From NCBI RefSeq assembly GCF_009938165.1, contig NZ_AP019650.1:372001-436000 (forward strand): a stretch of DNA of 64,000 bases, written 5' to 3'. Source of the stretch: Vibrio taketomensis (GTDB taxonomy: Bacteria > Pseudomonadota > Gammaproteobacteria > Enterobacterales > Vibrionaceae). The notes beneath the pieces are model-generated. The model did not search any database and was not told where the DNA came from. It saw nothing but the letters and a program-made list of their open reading frames with translations. Position numbers and translations under genes: made by a program. Position 1 is the first letter of the stretch. Each line of letters starts with the position of its first letter. This document shows, in pieces, positions 31,108 to 40,655 of this stretch.

Positions 31108-32520
31108 ATGAATCTAGTGACGAAAACTTTGCTGTCGACCAGCATTTTGCTTGCCCTATCTGCGTGTACATCGCAGCCCTTGAATAATGCCGCCATTATA
31201 ATCAAACATGCTCAAATCTTGCCAATGGATGGTAAGACAGAAATCATCGAAGATGGCACGATCGTGATTCAAGGCAATAGAATTATTGCCATTGGCGATG
31301 CGAGTATTGTTAAAGGCTATTCTGCCGATCAAGTGATCGATGCGCGCGGTAAAATCGTGATGCCAGGGATGATCAATGGTCATACACATATCGGTATGAC
31401 GGCTTTTCGCGGCTTAGGTGAAAGTGGCGTAGAAAACCGCCTTAAGCAGGTAATGTTCCCGCTTGAAAAAGAAATGCTCGACCGCGACCTGATTCGCACT
31501 GCATCTCGTCAAGCCGCGATGGAAATGGCTCTTGCAGGTACCACAACCATATCTGACATGTATTACCACCAAGATGAAGTCGCGACCGCCGTGGCTCAAG
31601 TAGGTATTCGTGGCGTAATGGGTGAAACGGTGATTGGTTTTCCAGTCGTCGATGCGAAGCAACCTTATGGTGGTCTTGAATACGCAGAACAGTTTATTCA
31701 ACAGTGGAAAGGTCACGAGTTGATCACTCCAGCCGTCGCACCTCATGCACCTTATACCGTGTCTGCAGAGTTTTTGGTGAAATCAAAACAGCTTGCCGAT
31801 AAATACGATGTACCCTTGTTGACTCACTTAGCGGAGTTTCGTTGGGAAGACGCCGGTGTGCGTAAATTCTCCAAGCAAATGAGAGATGGCCAATCAGTGG
31901 TTGAGTACTTGGCGTCATTGGATGTGCTTGATGACAAACTGGTGGCCGCGCACATGAACTATCTCGATGCTGACGACATGGCGTTGGTCAAACAACACAA
32001 TGTTGGTGTGGTTCACTGCCCGAAATCGAATTTAAAAGGTGCTAACGGGCAAACGCCTGCTTGGGAGATGCACAATCATGGCATCGATCTTGGCATTGGT
32101 ACTGATGGCCCGATGTCATCAAATCAAAATGATGTGTTGACGGTGATGAGCTACACCGCAATGAACGCACGTACGATTCATAAAGATAATTCTAAGTTCT
32201 CACCTTATGAACTCGTTGAGCTTGCGACAATTGGTGGCGCTAGAGCGCTTAACATGCAAGATGACATTGGTTCATTAGAAGTGGGTAAAAAAGCGGATAT
32301 CGTTATCTTTGAAACTGACTCGCCAAATATGCAGCCAAACTATGATCCATTCTCAACCATTGCTTTCTCGGCTTATCCGCAGAACGTTGAATACACGATT
32401 GTGAATGGCAAGATGATTGTCGAGAAAGGGGAGTTAGTAACGGTTGATTTGGCTGAGCACAATATAGAGTGGCGCAAAGTGACAGATAAAGTTGGTAATT
32501 TTGCTAAAACACTAAAATAA
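31108..32520 (+). CDS. lipoprotein amidohydrolase (MtaD/TrzN-like deaminase family)
   Basis: The 470-residue protein begins with a lipoprotein signal MNLVTKTLLSTSILLALSAC (Cys20), so it is exported and acylated. The amidohydrolase barrel shows H92 and H94 in INGHTHIGM, a later His in APHAPYTVS, one in LLTHLAE and the metal Asp in IGTDGPMS. The fold and motif order match S-adenosylhomocysteine/methylthioadenosine deaminases and chlorohydrolases. Members with a lipid anchor are unusual, and the substrate in the envelope is unknown. A terminator follows 50 bp later. Confidence 0.9.
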   Translation: MNLVTKTLLSTSILLALSACTSQPLNNAAIIIKHAQILPMDGKTEIIEDGTIVIQGNRIIAIGDASIVKGYSADQVIDARGKIVMPGMINGHTHIGMTAFRGLGESGVENRLKQVMFPLEKEMLDRDLIRTASRQAAMEMALAGTTTISDMYYHQDEVATAVAQVGIRGVMGETVIGFPVVDAKQPYGGLEYAEQFIQQWKGHELITPAVAPHAPYTVSAEFLVKSKQLADKYDVPLLTHLAEFRWEDAGVRKFSKQMRDGQSVVEYLASLDVLDDKLVAAHMNYLDADDMALVKQHNVGVVHCPKSNLKGANGQTPAWEMHNHGIDLGIGTDGPMSSNQNDVLTVMSYTAMNARTIHKDNSKFSPYELVELATIGGARALNMQDDIGSLEVGKKADIVIFETDSPNMQPNYDPFSTIAFSAYPQNVEYTIVNGKMIVEKGELVTVDLAEHNIEWRKVTDKVGNFAKTLK

Positions 32521-32570
32521 TACCGGAAATTACGAACCACCTTTCGCTGCTTAGCGCAGTGGTAGGCGAT

Positions 32571-32598
32571 GAGGCGCATTATTGATGCGCCTCTTTTT
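32571..32598 (+). terminator. terminator after the amidohydrolase gene
   Basis: GAGGCGCAT, a 5-nt loop, ATGCGCCTC, then TTTTT. It overlaps the first codons of the longer version of the Crp/Fnr frame, arguing for that regulator's downstream start. Confidence 0.85.
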
Positions 32599-32665
32599 AT
32601 GTGTTGAGCAAGCGGTGTTGATTGATGAGACGATCGAAACCGGCAGCTTGATAGAGATATGGGAC

Positions 32666-33352
32666 ATGATGCAAAACATTAGCGCCATTGCTGAGCGTGG
32701 ACAAAATCGATTACTCGAACACATTTCTCAATCTAATCCTAAAGAGAAATTTTTCGCTAAAGGGGAGTACATTCTTCGCCAAGATCAAACGGTAGATTTC
32801 ATCTATTTAGTGGATATGAACCTTTGCACGATTGAGTCTGCGAGCAACAATGGTCGCGTGTTTAGCTTTGGATTGTTTTTTTGCATTAACCAAATTTTTG
32901 GTGAGATGGAAGCCTTTACCGGTAAGTCATGCCAATTTAGCGTCAAAGCCTATGAAGATTTGACCGCGAAAGCCATTCCCATTTCCGTGTTTGAAAAGTT
33001 AGTGATTGAACACAATGATATTGCGATTTTTTTGGCCAAGAACTTAGCGAACAACTACCAAAATGCGACTCGAAATCTGATCTTCCAATTGCTGAATCCT
33101 ATCCAAGCGCGAATTGTTTATGACATCGAACAGCGTGAGCTGAATTTAAAGCCCAATCGTTCATTTAGCATAGCGGTCAATGAATCGGAACGTTTTGGTT
33201 GTTCAGATCGCGTTTACCGCAGAGCGGTTAAAGAACTGCTTGATGCAGAAGTGATCAAAAAGCTTGATGGGAAGTTGGTCATCAATGATTATCAGCAGCT
33301 TAAAATGATGCTGCATCATACAGAGTTAACAATTGATCGCATTGGTAAATAA
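32666..33352 (+). CDS. Crp/Fnr-family transcriptional regulator
   Basis: The protein has about 228 residues. The N-terminal cyclic-nucleotide-binding-type barrel (GEYILRQDQTVDFIYLVDMN, GEMEAFTGKSCQFSVKAYED) is followed by a dimer helix and a winged helix-turn-helix (ERFGCSDRVYRRAVKELLDAEVI), as in YeiL-like regulators. Start 32666 is chosen because upstream codons overlap the amidohydrolase terminator. It lacks the Fnr-type N-terminal cysteine cluster, so it is not an oxygen-sensing Fnr. It precedes the dms operon and could regulate it; unproved. Confidence 0.85.
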   Translation: MMQNISAIAERGQNRLLEHISQSNPKEKFFAKGEYILRQDQTVDFIYLVDMNLCTIESASNNGRVFSFGLFFCINQIFGEMEAFTGKSCQFSVKAYEDLTAKAIPISVFEKLVIEHNDIAIFLAKNLANNYQNATRNLIFQLLNPIQARIVYDIEQRELNLKPNRSFSIAVNESERFGCSDRVYRRAVKELLDAEVIKKLDGKLVINDYQQLKMMLHHTELTIDRIGK

Positions 33353-33936
33353 TCATTCAAGCTTGGTGTTATTTACCGCTATTAATTCAATTTAATGGAA
33401 GACATTTGTTGGTAGATAATGATTAATTTTCATTTCAAACATATCGAGATCAATTAATAAGCAATGAGTTGTTTATTATCTATTCGTTGTCATATCAAAA
33501 TAGATTTTATAGTTTTTGGTTCTATTTGTATTTAGCTAGTTCTAGCTAATCAGGTTAACTGCTGATAGTCATTTTTCTTGTTTATTTTCATTTAAAACAA
33601 TAGCTTAATCTAATTATTAAATGCTACTTATTCGCATTTAATATATCTATTAATAGTTCGTTAATAATTTAGACTCAAATGAAATGTAAGATTTCATTCG
33701 GCAAAAATTGGAAATTGATTGTGGTCAATATTACGTGGATAGCCATGTATAAAAATATCGCCAGTTGTTACATATTAAGACTAAATAATGACGTAACACT
33801 TCTTGTTTAATTGATGGCTTTGTTTAAGTAATGTGTTGAATGAAAATTATCCGCTACTTATTTAGCTTAAGTTCTCCTATTTAAAGCCATTAATTAAGCG
33901 CCTTAACTCATTCAAACCAAAATCTTAGGATGAATC
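33353..33936. other. AT-rich regulatory intergenic region upstream of dmsA
   Basis: The 584 bp are free of coding frames and AT-rich. The FNR-like box at 33715 is the only clear signal. The long leader suggests several regulator sites. Confidence 0.6.
33715..33728. promoter_or_regulatory. FNR-like box upstream of dmsABC
   Basis: TTGAT-TGTG-GTCAA differs from the FNR consensus TTGAT-N4-ATCAA at one position. It lies about 210 bp before the dmsA start. Anaerobic induction is typical for dms operons. Confidence 0.6.
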
Positions 33937-36384
33937 ATGAGTCTAGACGGCAAGTTTAAAATTACTCGGCGTGATGCTTTAAAAGGCGGCTCTGCTCTAG
34001 GCGCACTTGCGCTTGCAGGCAACGCACTTTCTTTGCCATTTGCTACCAATGCGGTAGCAAAAGAAACCCCAGCAAAACCAGATGAAAAAATCGTATGGTC
34101 AGCATGTACTGTAAACTGTGGATCGCGTTGTCCACTGCGCATGCATGTTGTTGATGGCGAGATCAAATGGGTTGAAACCGATAATACAGGTGACGACGTA
34201 TACAACCACAATCATCAGGTGCGCGCTTGTTTGCGTGGCCGTTCTATGCGCCGTCGTGTCTATGCGCCTGACCGTCTAAAATATCCACTTCTTCGCGTGG
34301 GTAAGCGCGGTGAAGGTAAATTCAAACGTATTACTTGGGATGAGGCATACGAACTTATCGGCGATAATCTTACTCGTATTATTAAAGATTACGGCAACGA
34401 TGCAGTATACCTAAACTACGGCACAGGTACCCTTGGTGGTACGGTAACCAAAAGCTGGGATCCAAGTGCTACATTGGTCGCTCGAATGATGAACCTGTGT
34501 GGTGGTTACTTAAATCACTATGGTGACTATTCTGCTGCTGCAATCGAAGTGATGTCTGAATACTTCTATGGTACTTGGGTGGATAATAACTCGATTGATG
34601 ATGTGCAAAATGCAGATCTTTGCATCATGTTTGGTAATAACCCTGCTGAAACGCGTATGTCAGGTGGTGGCCAAATCCATAACTACGTAGATGCAAAAAA
34701 CATCAGTCAAACCCGCACAATTTGTATCGACCCGCGTTACACCGATACAGCGGCTGGCCGTGAAGATCAATGGATCCCAATCAAACATGGTACCGATGCA
34801 GCATTAGTGGCTGCTATTGCTCATGTACTGATCAGTAAAGATATGGTCGATCAAGATTTTCTCGACCGATACTGTGTAGGTTACGATCGTAAAACCTTAC
34901 CAGCGTCAGCGCCTGAAAACGGCAGCTACAAAGATTACATCATGGGTACTGGCCCGGATGGCATTGCGAAAACACCTGAATGGGCGCAGCCAATTACCGG
35001 TATTCCAGCGGATGTGATCACCAAACTGGCCGTTGAAATCGGTGATGCTAAACGCATTTACATCACTCAAGGTTGGGGTTTACAACGCTCAGCAAACGGC
35101 GAACAAGCATGTAAAGCGATCATGATGTTGTCACTGTTACGTGGTCAAGTTGGCTTACAAGGTGGTGGTACGGGTGCTCGAGAGGGTAACCATTCATACC
35201 CATTCCAACGTTTCCCTAAAGTGCCGAACCCAATTACAGCATCAATCCCTATGTTCTTATGGACAGATGCCATCTATCGCGGCACGGAAATGACGGATCT
35301 AACTGATGGTATTCGTGGTGCTGAGAAGCTGAACAATAACATCAAGTTTATCTGGAACTACGCTGGTAACTGTCTGATCAACCAACATTCAGATATCAAC
35401 CGTACGCACGATATTCTACAAGATGAAAAAGCGTGTGAAATGATCGTGGTGATTGATAACCACATGACATCTTCTGCTAAATACGCCGATATTGTACTGC
35501 CAGATTGTACAACCTCTGAGCAATCTGATTTCTGTATGGATGGTGCAGCAGCATCAATGCCTTACTTCATTTTTGCAAGCCAAGCGATTGAGCCTCGTTT
35601 TGAATGTAAACCTATCTACGAGATCATGTCTGGCGTGGCAAAACGCATGGGCGTGTATGATGCGTTCACTGAAGGTCGCACACAAGAAGAGTGGCTGCAG
35701 TGGATGTATGCACAAACCGTAGCGCAAAATAACGATCCTAACTTACCTTCTTATGAAGCAATGCGAGAGCAGGGCATTTATAAGAAACAGTTCGATCGCC
35801 CACATGTGGCGTTTGAAGACTTCCGCCGTGATCCAGAGGCGAATCCTCTGCCATCACCATCAGGCAAAATCGAAATTTATTCAGAAACCTTGGCGAAAAT
35901 TGGCCAAGAGTGGGAGTTGGATGCAGATGAATCCATCAAACCATTACCTGAATATGTGTCTACCTTTAACGGTTGGGATTCACCCGATCGTAAAGAGTAC
36001 CCATTGCAGTTAACGGGCTTCCACTACAAAGCGCGTGCTCACTCAACTTACGGCAACGTCGATATTCTAAAAGCAGCGGCACCACAAGAGTTGTGGATCA
36101 ACCCTGTGGACGCACAAGCTCGCGATATCGACAACGGTGATTTGGTACGAGTACGTAGCAAGTTTGGTGAAATGAATGTTCGTGTCAAAGTGACGCCTCG
36201 CATCATGCCACACGTAGTCGGCTTGGGTGAGGGTGCATGGTATGCACCGAATGCAAATCGTGTTGACCAAGCGGGTTCAATCAACGTGCTGACGACTCAA
36301 CGCCCAAGTCCATTATCTAAGTCTAATCCGAGCCATACCAACCTCGTTGAAGTGACGCTAATTCAGAAAATGGGGGATAAATAA
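33937..36384 (+). CDS. dmsA: DMSO reductase catalytic subunit DmsA
   Basis: This is the molybdopterin-guanine-dinucleotide enzyme that reduces DMSO and other S- or N-oxides on the periplasmic side. At 815 residues it has the usual length. A twin-arginine signal TRRDALKG (Arg11-Arg12) directs folded export. The FeS motif CTVNCGSRC (Cys57, 61, 65) with Cys98 binds a cluster. YLNHYGDYS carries the likely Mo-ligand Ser, and GTGTLGGT, GNNPAETRMSGGG and the C-terminal TQRPSPLSKSNPSH match DmsA closely. Its stop shares an A with the dmsB start (TAATG). First gene of dmsABC. Confidence 0.95.
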   Translation: MSLDGKFKITRRDALKGGSALGALALAGNALSLPFATNAVAKETPAKPDEKIVWSACTVNCGSRCPLRMHVVDGEIKWVETDNTGDDVYNHNHQVRACLRGRSMRRRVYAPDRLKYPLLRVGKRGEGKFKRITWDEAYELIGDNLTRIIKDYGNDAVYLNYGTGTLGGTVTKSWDPSATLVARMMNLCGGYLNHYGDYSAAAIEVMSEYFYGTWVDNNSIDDVQNADLCIMFGNNPAETRMSGGGQIHNYVDAKNISQTRTICIDPRYTDTAAGREDQWIPIKHGTDAALVAAIAHVLISKDMVDQDFLDRYCVGYDRKTLPASAPENGSYKDYIMGTGPDGIAKTPEWAQPITGIPADVITKLAVEIGDAKRIYITQGWGLQRSANGEQACKAIMMLSLLRGQVGLQGGGTGAREGNHSYPFQRFPKVPNPITASIPMFLWTDAIYRGTEMTDLTDGIRGAEKLNNNIKFIWNYAGNCLINQHSDINRTHDILQDEKACEMIVVIDNHMTSSAKYADIVLPDCTTSEQSDFCMDGAAASMPYFIFASQAIEPRFECKPIYEIMSGVAKRMGVYDAFTEGRTQEEWLQWMYAQTVAQNNDPNLPSYEAMREQGIYKKQFDRPHVAFEDFRRDPEANPLPSPSGKIEIYSETLAKIGQEWELDADESIKPLPEYVSTFNGWDSPDRKEYPLQLTGFHYKARAHSTYGNVDILKAAAPQELWINPVDAQARDIDNGDLVRVRSKFGEMNVRVKVTPRIMPHVVGLGEGAWYAPNANRVDQAGSINVLTTQRPSPLSKSNPSHTNLVEVTLIQKMGDK

Positions 36385-37013
36385 TGAGTAGTGCAAAACA
36401 GTATGGCTTTTACATTGATTCAAGCAAATGTACAGGTTGTAAAACCTGTCAGCTTTCTTGTAAAGACAACAAAGATTTAGGTATTGATCGTAACTTCCGC
36501 CGTGTTTACGAATACGTAGGTGGTAACTGGACTGAGCAAGATGGCGCATTCCGTCAAAACGTGTTTGCTTACTACTTGTCTATTTCATGTAACCACTGCT
36601 CAAACCCAGCTTGTACTAAGGTTTGTCCTTCAGGTGCGATGCATAAGCGTGAAGAAGATGGCTTTGTAGTTGTCGATGAAAGCGTATGTATTGGTTGTAA
36701 ATCTTGCCATATGGCATGTCCTTACGGTGCGCCGCAATACAGTGAAGAAAAAGGTCACATGACTAAGTGTGATGGTTGCTATGAACGTGTTGCAGAAGGC
36801 TTGATGCCTATCTGTGTTGATAGTTGTCCATTGCGTGCGATTGAGTTTGGCCCGATTGATGAATTGCGTGCTAAATATGGTCACAATGCGGATGTTGCAC
36901 CACTTCCTGATTCACGCATTACCAGCCCTAACTTGATTGTGAAGCTCAATCCAAATGGTCGTCCAACGGATGATCGTTCAGGCTTCCTACAAAATCCAAG
37001 AGAGGTGAAATAA
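36384..37013 (+). CDS. dmsB: DMSO reductase iron-sulfur subunit DmsB
   Basis: The 209-residue ferredoxin-like electron carrier has four cysteine groups for four [4Fe-4S] clusters: CTGCKTCQLSC, CNHCSNPACTKVCP, CIGCKSCHMACP and CDGCYERVAEGLMPICVDSC. It passes electrons from DmsC to DmsA and has no signal of its own, being carried out with DmsA. TAATG junctions at both ends mean tight translational coupling with dmsA and dmsC. Confidence 0.95.
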   Translation: MSSAKQYGFYIDSSKCTGCKTCQLSCKDNKDLGIDRNFRRVYEYVGGNWTEQDGAFRQNVFAYYLSISCNHCSNPACTKVCPSGAMHKREEDGFVVVDESVCIGCKSCHMACPYGAPQYSEEKGHMTKCDGCYERVAEGLMPICVDSCPLRAIEFGPIDELRAKYGHNADVAPLPDSRITSPNLIVKLNPNGRPTDDRSGFLQNPREVK

Positions 37014-37864
37014 TGTTATACGAAGCTCCGTTAGTCGCCTTTACTGTTTTGGCGCAAACTGCTGTGGGTGCGCATTTAACGCTTAACGCAGTGGACAAAG
37101 CAAATGGCTACGCAGCCTCTGCAGCGAATAAAATGAACATTGCTCGTTTTGTTATTTTAGCTGTAATGGCCGTGGGTTTTATGTTCTCAACTACGCACTT
37201 GGGCTCACCATTGCGTGCATTCAACGCGTTAAACCGTGTGGGTAGTGCGGCGTTATCAAATGAGATTCTTACGGGTGCGTCATTTTTGTCATTTGCGGGT
37301 TTAGCGTGGCTAATGATGACGTTCAGCTTAGGCGGCAAGTTACTGGCTAAGCTTGTGAACGGTTTATCAATGATCATTGGTGTGGTGTTTATGTTTGCGA
37401 TGGCAAATGTATACCAAATTCCAACTGTGCCAGCTTGGCATTCACCAATGACGACCTTAAGTTTTTGGTTCACCGTGGCAACGTCAGGTGTGTTGTTTAC
37501 TTATGTCATGATCAATCTACTTAATGTTTCTAACGAGTACATTAACCGCAAGTTAATGTGGTTAGGAGCGAGTTTTATTGCGCTTAACATCGCTTTTGCT
37601 GTGCTGCATACGCTATTTTTCGCGGATATCTCAACCGCTATTCACAGTGGTGCGGAACAAATTACGATGCTGCTAGGCCCGGTCGTTGGCCACGTCTTAC
37701 TGATGGTGGTAGCGCTAGTGATCTGGATTTATGCAGAGCTCTATACCACTTCAGAGAACAATAAAAATCTTCTGATTGTGGTGGCGTTTTTTGCTTTGTT
37801 CATCGCACAGCTGTTAGGTCGTAACGTGTTCTACGGTATGCACTTTACCGTTGGTCTGTACTGA
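37013..37864 (+). CDS. dmsC: DMSO reductase membrane anchor DmsC
   Basis: The 283-residue protein has eight hydrophobic segments. It is the menaquinol-oxidising anchor of the DmsABC complex, with the early motif LTLNAV and the THLGSPLRAFNALNRVGSA region typical of DmsC. It begins within the dmsB stop (TAATG) and ends 28 bp before a hairpin. Confidence 0.92.
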   Translation: MLYEAPLVAFTVLAQTAVGAHLTLNAVDKANGYAASAANKMNIARFVILAVMAVGFMFSTTHLGSPLRAFNALNRVGSAALSNEILTGASFLSFAGLAWLMMTFSLGGKLLAKLVNGLSMIIGVVFMFAMANVYQIPTVPAWHSPMTTLSFWFTVATSGVLFTYVMINLLNVSNEYINRKLMWLGASFIALNIAFAVLHTLFFADISTAIHSGAEQITMLLGPVVGHVLLMVVALVIWIYAELYTTSENNKNLLIVVAFFALFIAQLLGRNVFYGMHFTVGLY

Positions 37865-37891
37865 TACAACAGTAAGCTGAAACGTCATAAA

Positions 37892-37919
37892 CGGGCGAGA
37901 TAGCGCGTCTACTCGCCCG
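37892..37919 (+). terminator. hairpin between dmsC and dmsD
   Basis: CGGGCGAG and CTCGCCCG pair across a 12-nt loop. No T run follows, so it may be an mRNA processing or partial termination hairpin that lowers dmsD expression. Confidence 0.5.
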
Positions 37920-37946
37920 CCATTCTTAAAAAGTGAAAGGTTACTG

Positions 37947-38558
37947 ATGCAAATTAGCCAACTTGAACAACAAGACATTAGTGTGCTGCTGAAATTGTTC
38001 GGTGCACTGTTTTACTATCAACCGAAAGATTACACCGCCGCCAATATTGATGCGTTATTACAAAGCATTGATACCGAAGTCGCGCCGCTTAACCAAACGC
38101 TAACCAGCTTTGCTGGCGCAGATAGATCGACGCTGCAATTGACGCATGATCGCCTGTTTTCGGGCGTTGGTGAAATGCCTGCTCCACCGTGGGGCTCTGC
38201 ATATTTAGATCGTGAAGCCGTACTATTTGGTGAATCGACAATCGTTTATCGCCATTTCTTGCAACGTTGTGGTTTTGCGTTGGATTCAGCGCAGCGTGAA
38301 CCTGAAGATCAAATTGGTTTGATGATGATGGTACTCGGTATGTTGGTGGAATCGAGTCACCAAGAGCTTGCCCAAGAGTTATTGCGAGAGCATTTGATGA
38401 CGTGGTTTGGCTTTTTCCATGCACGTTTCGTAGTAGAAGCGGCCAACACACCTTATATGCAATTAGCAAATGTAAGTGAGGAATTACTCAGCGCACTTTG
38501 CCAACAATGGCAAGTGGTTGTACCGACCAGACGAGATTACTTCAATGCCACAATGTGA
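37947..38558 (+). CDS. dmsD: TorD/DmsD-family chaperone
   Basis: This 203-residue all-helical protein proofreads the Tat signal of DmsA before export. The family motif PAPPWGSAYLDREAVLFGES and the E-x-x-D region EPEDQIGLMMMV are clear, with REHLMTWFGFF near the end. It lies 83 bp after dmsC behind a hairpin and overlaps the ferredoxin gene by 14 nt. Confidence 0.9.
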   Translation: MQISQLEQQDISVLLKLFGALFYYQPKDYTAANIDALLQSIDTEVAPLNQTLTSFAGADRSTLQLTHDRLFSGVGEMPAPPWGSAYLDREAVLFGESTIVYRHFLQRCGFALDSAQREPEDQIGLMMMVLGMLVESSHQELAQELLREHLMTWFGFFHARFVVEAANTPYMQLANVSEELLSALCQQWQVVVPTRRDYFNATM

Positions 38559-39043
38559 AACAATAGATAACAGTAAGCGTCGTCTATTTGGTATTTGCCA
38601 GAAGACACCAAGCAAACCGAGTTTTGAACCACGCAGCCACGCAAGACCGCCATACGCCGTTGATGAATCCCTGTTTACTCGACTTTGTGACGGGTGCGGC
38701 CAGTGTTTATCAGTGTGTCCAAGTCAAATTATTGAATTAAAAGAAGGGGTTGCAGCGCTCGATATTAGCTACCTCTTGTGACTTGTGCGGTAAATGTCAA
38801 GCGGCCTGTCCAACCTTGGCGCTTTCTGGTCAAACGCTATCTACGGGTGTTGTCGCAAAAGTTTCAAACAGTTGTGAAAATCTATATGGATATTGCAGCA
38901 GTTGCGCTGACAGTTGTCAGTATGATGCGCTCGAATGGCGTGAAGATGCTAAGCCATTAATCTCGACAGATAAGTGTAATGGTTGCGGCCAATGTGCGCA
39001 GGGATGCTATACCAGCATGATCAGTTTTCAGTTGAAGTGTTAG
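38545..39043 (+). pseudogene. napF: NapF-like polyferredoxin, frameshifted as sequenced
   Basis: Two overlapping frames together make a NapF-type protein of about 165 residues. It has CDGCGQCLSVCP in frame 1, and CDLCGKCQAACP, CSSCADSC and CNGCGQCAQGC in frame 2. The frame changes at about 38765-38775; a 2-nt loss or 1-nt gain around ATTAGCT explains it. ATG 38545 lies inside dmsD. NapF homologues assist maturation of molybdoenzymes such as nitrate reductase; here the neighbour is Dms. Confidence 0.8.
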
Positions 39044-39674
39044 CAAAGTCTGCTTTTACAAATTTCAGTTCGCTATATTTTTACGGAATAACGGTTTATT
39101 TAAAATGCTTGTTTCAAAATTGCTATTTAAATAACCACCATTATTGATTGGTTTATTTCTGTAATTTCAATTATTCCCTTTCCTATAAAACACATAATAT
39201 CGTGGCTTTTAGCCGAAAATGGCACGACTTTATTTCATTATTGTACTTTTTAACCCCGCTAAAATTGTTGGGGTTAGTACATCTATCACTCGCAATCCAC
39301 AGTAACAGCATTACGTTGTCTGTATGATATTTAATCAATTGTAAAGCGTATGCATGTGCAAAGTTACTAAAATAGAATATTAGATTGCCTTTTTGCATCT
39401 TTATAGTGAGTTAGGCTAGGAATACTATGGCCGATAAGAGTGATATTGATCACTTTTTGTGGCGTGTGTGTGAATCGTTTTACGATGATTAATCAACTAT
39501 GCAGCACAGCATAAGCCTGTGTGTTTTAGAAGCTTAAATATATAAATAAGAGATTCTTGAGATACAAGACTACATGTCATTTTATTATCTAGCATATTTA
39601 AATGAATATCGAGATGTATTTGTTTAAATGTGACTAGAAAAACAAATTAATGAATAGAATGTGATTGAGCATTT
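39044..39674. other. AT-rich intergenic region upstream of hypB
   Basis: 631 bp without coding frames. It contains TAACCCC (39251-39257) pairing with GGGGTTA (39270-39276), and the palindromic site at 39439. Confidence 0.6.
39439..39454. promoter_or_regulatory. palindromic Crp/Fnr-type site upstream of hypB
   Basis: AGTGAT-ATTG-ATCACT is a perfect 6+6 inverted repeat. The half-sites fit a Crp/Fnr-class protein better than any other family (FNR TTGAT-N4-ATCAA, CRP TGTGA-N6-TCACA). It lies about 220 bp before hypB and could control the whole hydrogenase run. Confidence 0.55.
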
Positions 39675-40391
39675 ATGTGTAAAGACTGTGGTTGTTCTTT
39701 AACTGATCATCATCACCACGATGTAATGCAAAATCCGCAGCTAAACGATAAAAAGACCCTTAGCGTTATCCATAAAATACTCGACAAAAACGATGTTGAA
39801 GCGGCTCATAACCGTCAGCATTTTGAGTCACATGGTATTACTGCATTCAATTTAATGAGTAGCCCTGGTAGCGGTAAAACAACGCTACTTGAACATCTTC
39901 ATCAACACACATCATTACGCTATGCCGTTATTGAAGGTGACTTAGAAACTTCTCGCGATGCTGATCGACTCAAAGCGCAAGGCATTGCAGCATACCAAAT
40001 CCAAACCGGCTCTGCCTGTCATCTTGATGCGTTTATGGTGCATGGCGCTCTACATCATCTGCAAATGGATGAGTTAGATGTTTGCTTTGTTGAGAACGTG
40101 GGCAATTTAGTTTGTCCGGCAAGTTATGATGTTGGCACACATAAAAACATCGTGTTGGTTTCTGTTCCGGAAGGCGATGACAAAATTGAGAAATACCCAG
40201 TCATGTTCCGCCGCGCAGATTTGGTGCTATTAACCAAGTGCGATCTATTGCCTTATTTTGATTTCAATGTTGAAGAAGCTCGTGAGCAAGTTGCCAAGTT
40301 AAATCCAAATGCAGTTGTGCTTGAGGTTTCGGTTAAACAACCAGAAACACTCACTGCTGTGGTTGATTGGCTAAATAGCCAAATTCAGTGA
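39675..40391 (+). CDS. hypB: hydrogenase nickel-insertion GTPase HypB
   Basis: This GTPase delivers nickel to the hydrogenase large-subunit precursor together with HypA. It has an N-terminal CxxCxC nickel site (MCKDCGCSLTDHHHH) with a short His run, the P-loop SSPGSGKTTLL, then LVCPASYDVG and LLTKCDLLP for guanine. 238 residues, normal length. It is the first gene of the hyp-hya-nik run, with only 9 bp to hypC. Confidence 0.95.
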   Translation: MCKDCGCSLTDHHHHDVMQNPQLNDKKTLSVIHKILDKNDVEAAHNRQHFESHGITAFNLMSSPGSGKTTLLEHLHQHTSLRYAVIEGDLETSRDADRLKAQGIAAYQIQTGSACHLDAFMVHGALHHLQMDELDVCFVENVGNLVCPASYDVGTHKNIVLVSVPEGDDKIEKYPVMFRRADLVLLTKCDLLPYFDFNVEEAREQVAKLNPNAVVLEVSVKQPETLTAVVDWLNSQIQ

Positions 40392-40400
40392 GGCAAATTT

Positions 40401-40655
40401 ATGTGTTTATCTGTGCCTTCGCAAATTATCGCCATTCATGATGAAGAATTGAGTGTGACGGTTGAGTCACTAGGTGTGCAACGTAAAGTGAGCCGCCATT
40501 TATACATGGATCCACTAGAAATTGGTGATTATGTATTGATTCATATTGGTTTTGTGATGAACAAAATTGATAAAGAAGATGCGGAGCAGAGTTTAGCTCT
40601 GTACCAAGAAATGATTGAAAAACTCGAGGATGCGGACCAACCATGCTCGATTTAA
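40401..40655 (+). CDS. hypC: hydrogenase maturation chaperone HypC
   Basis: The 84-residue protein begins MCLSVPSQI with the Cys2 that carries the Fe(CN)2CO unit with HypD. It overlaps hypD by 13 nt. Length and opening match HypC/HybG. Confidence 0.95.
   Translation: MCLSVPSQIIAIHDEELSVTVESLGVQRKVSRHLYMDPLEIGDYVLIHIGFVMNKIDKEDAEQSLALYQEMIEKLEDADQPCSI

Noticed and set aside
39220..39236. Sigma-54-like TGGCAC before hypB
   Set aside because: The required GC-containing -12 element (TTGC) is absent at the correct spacing.
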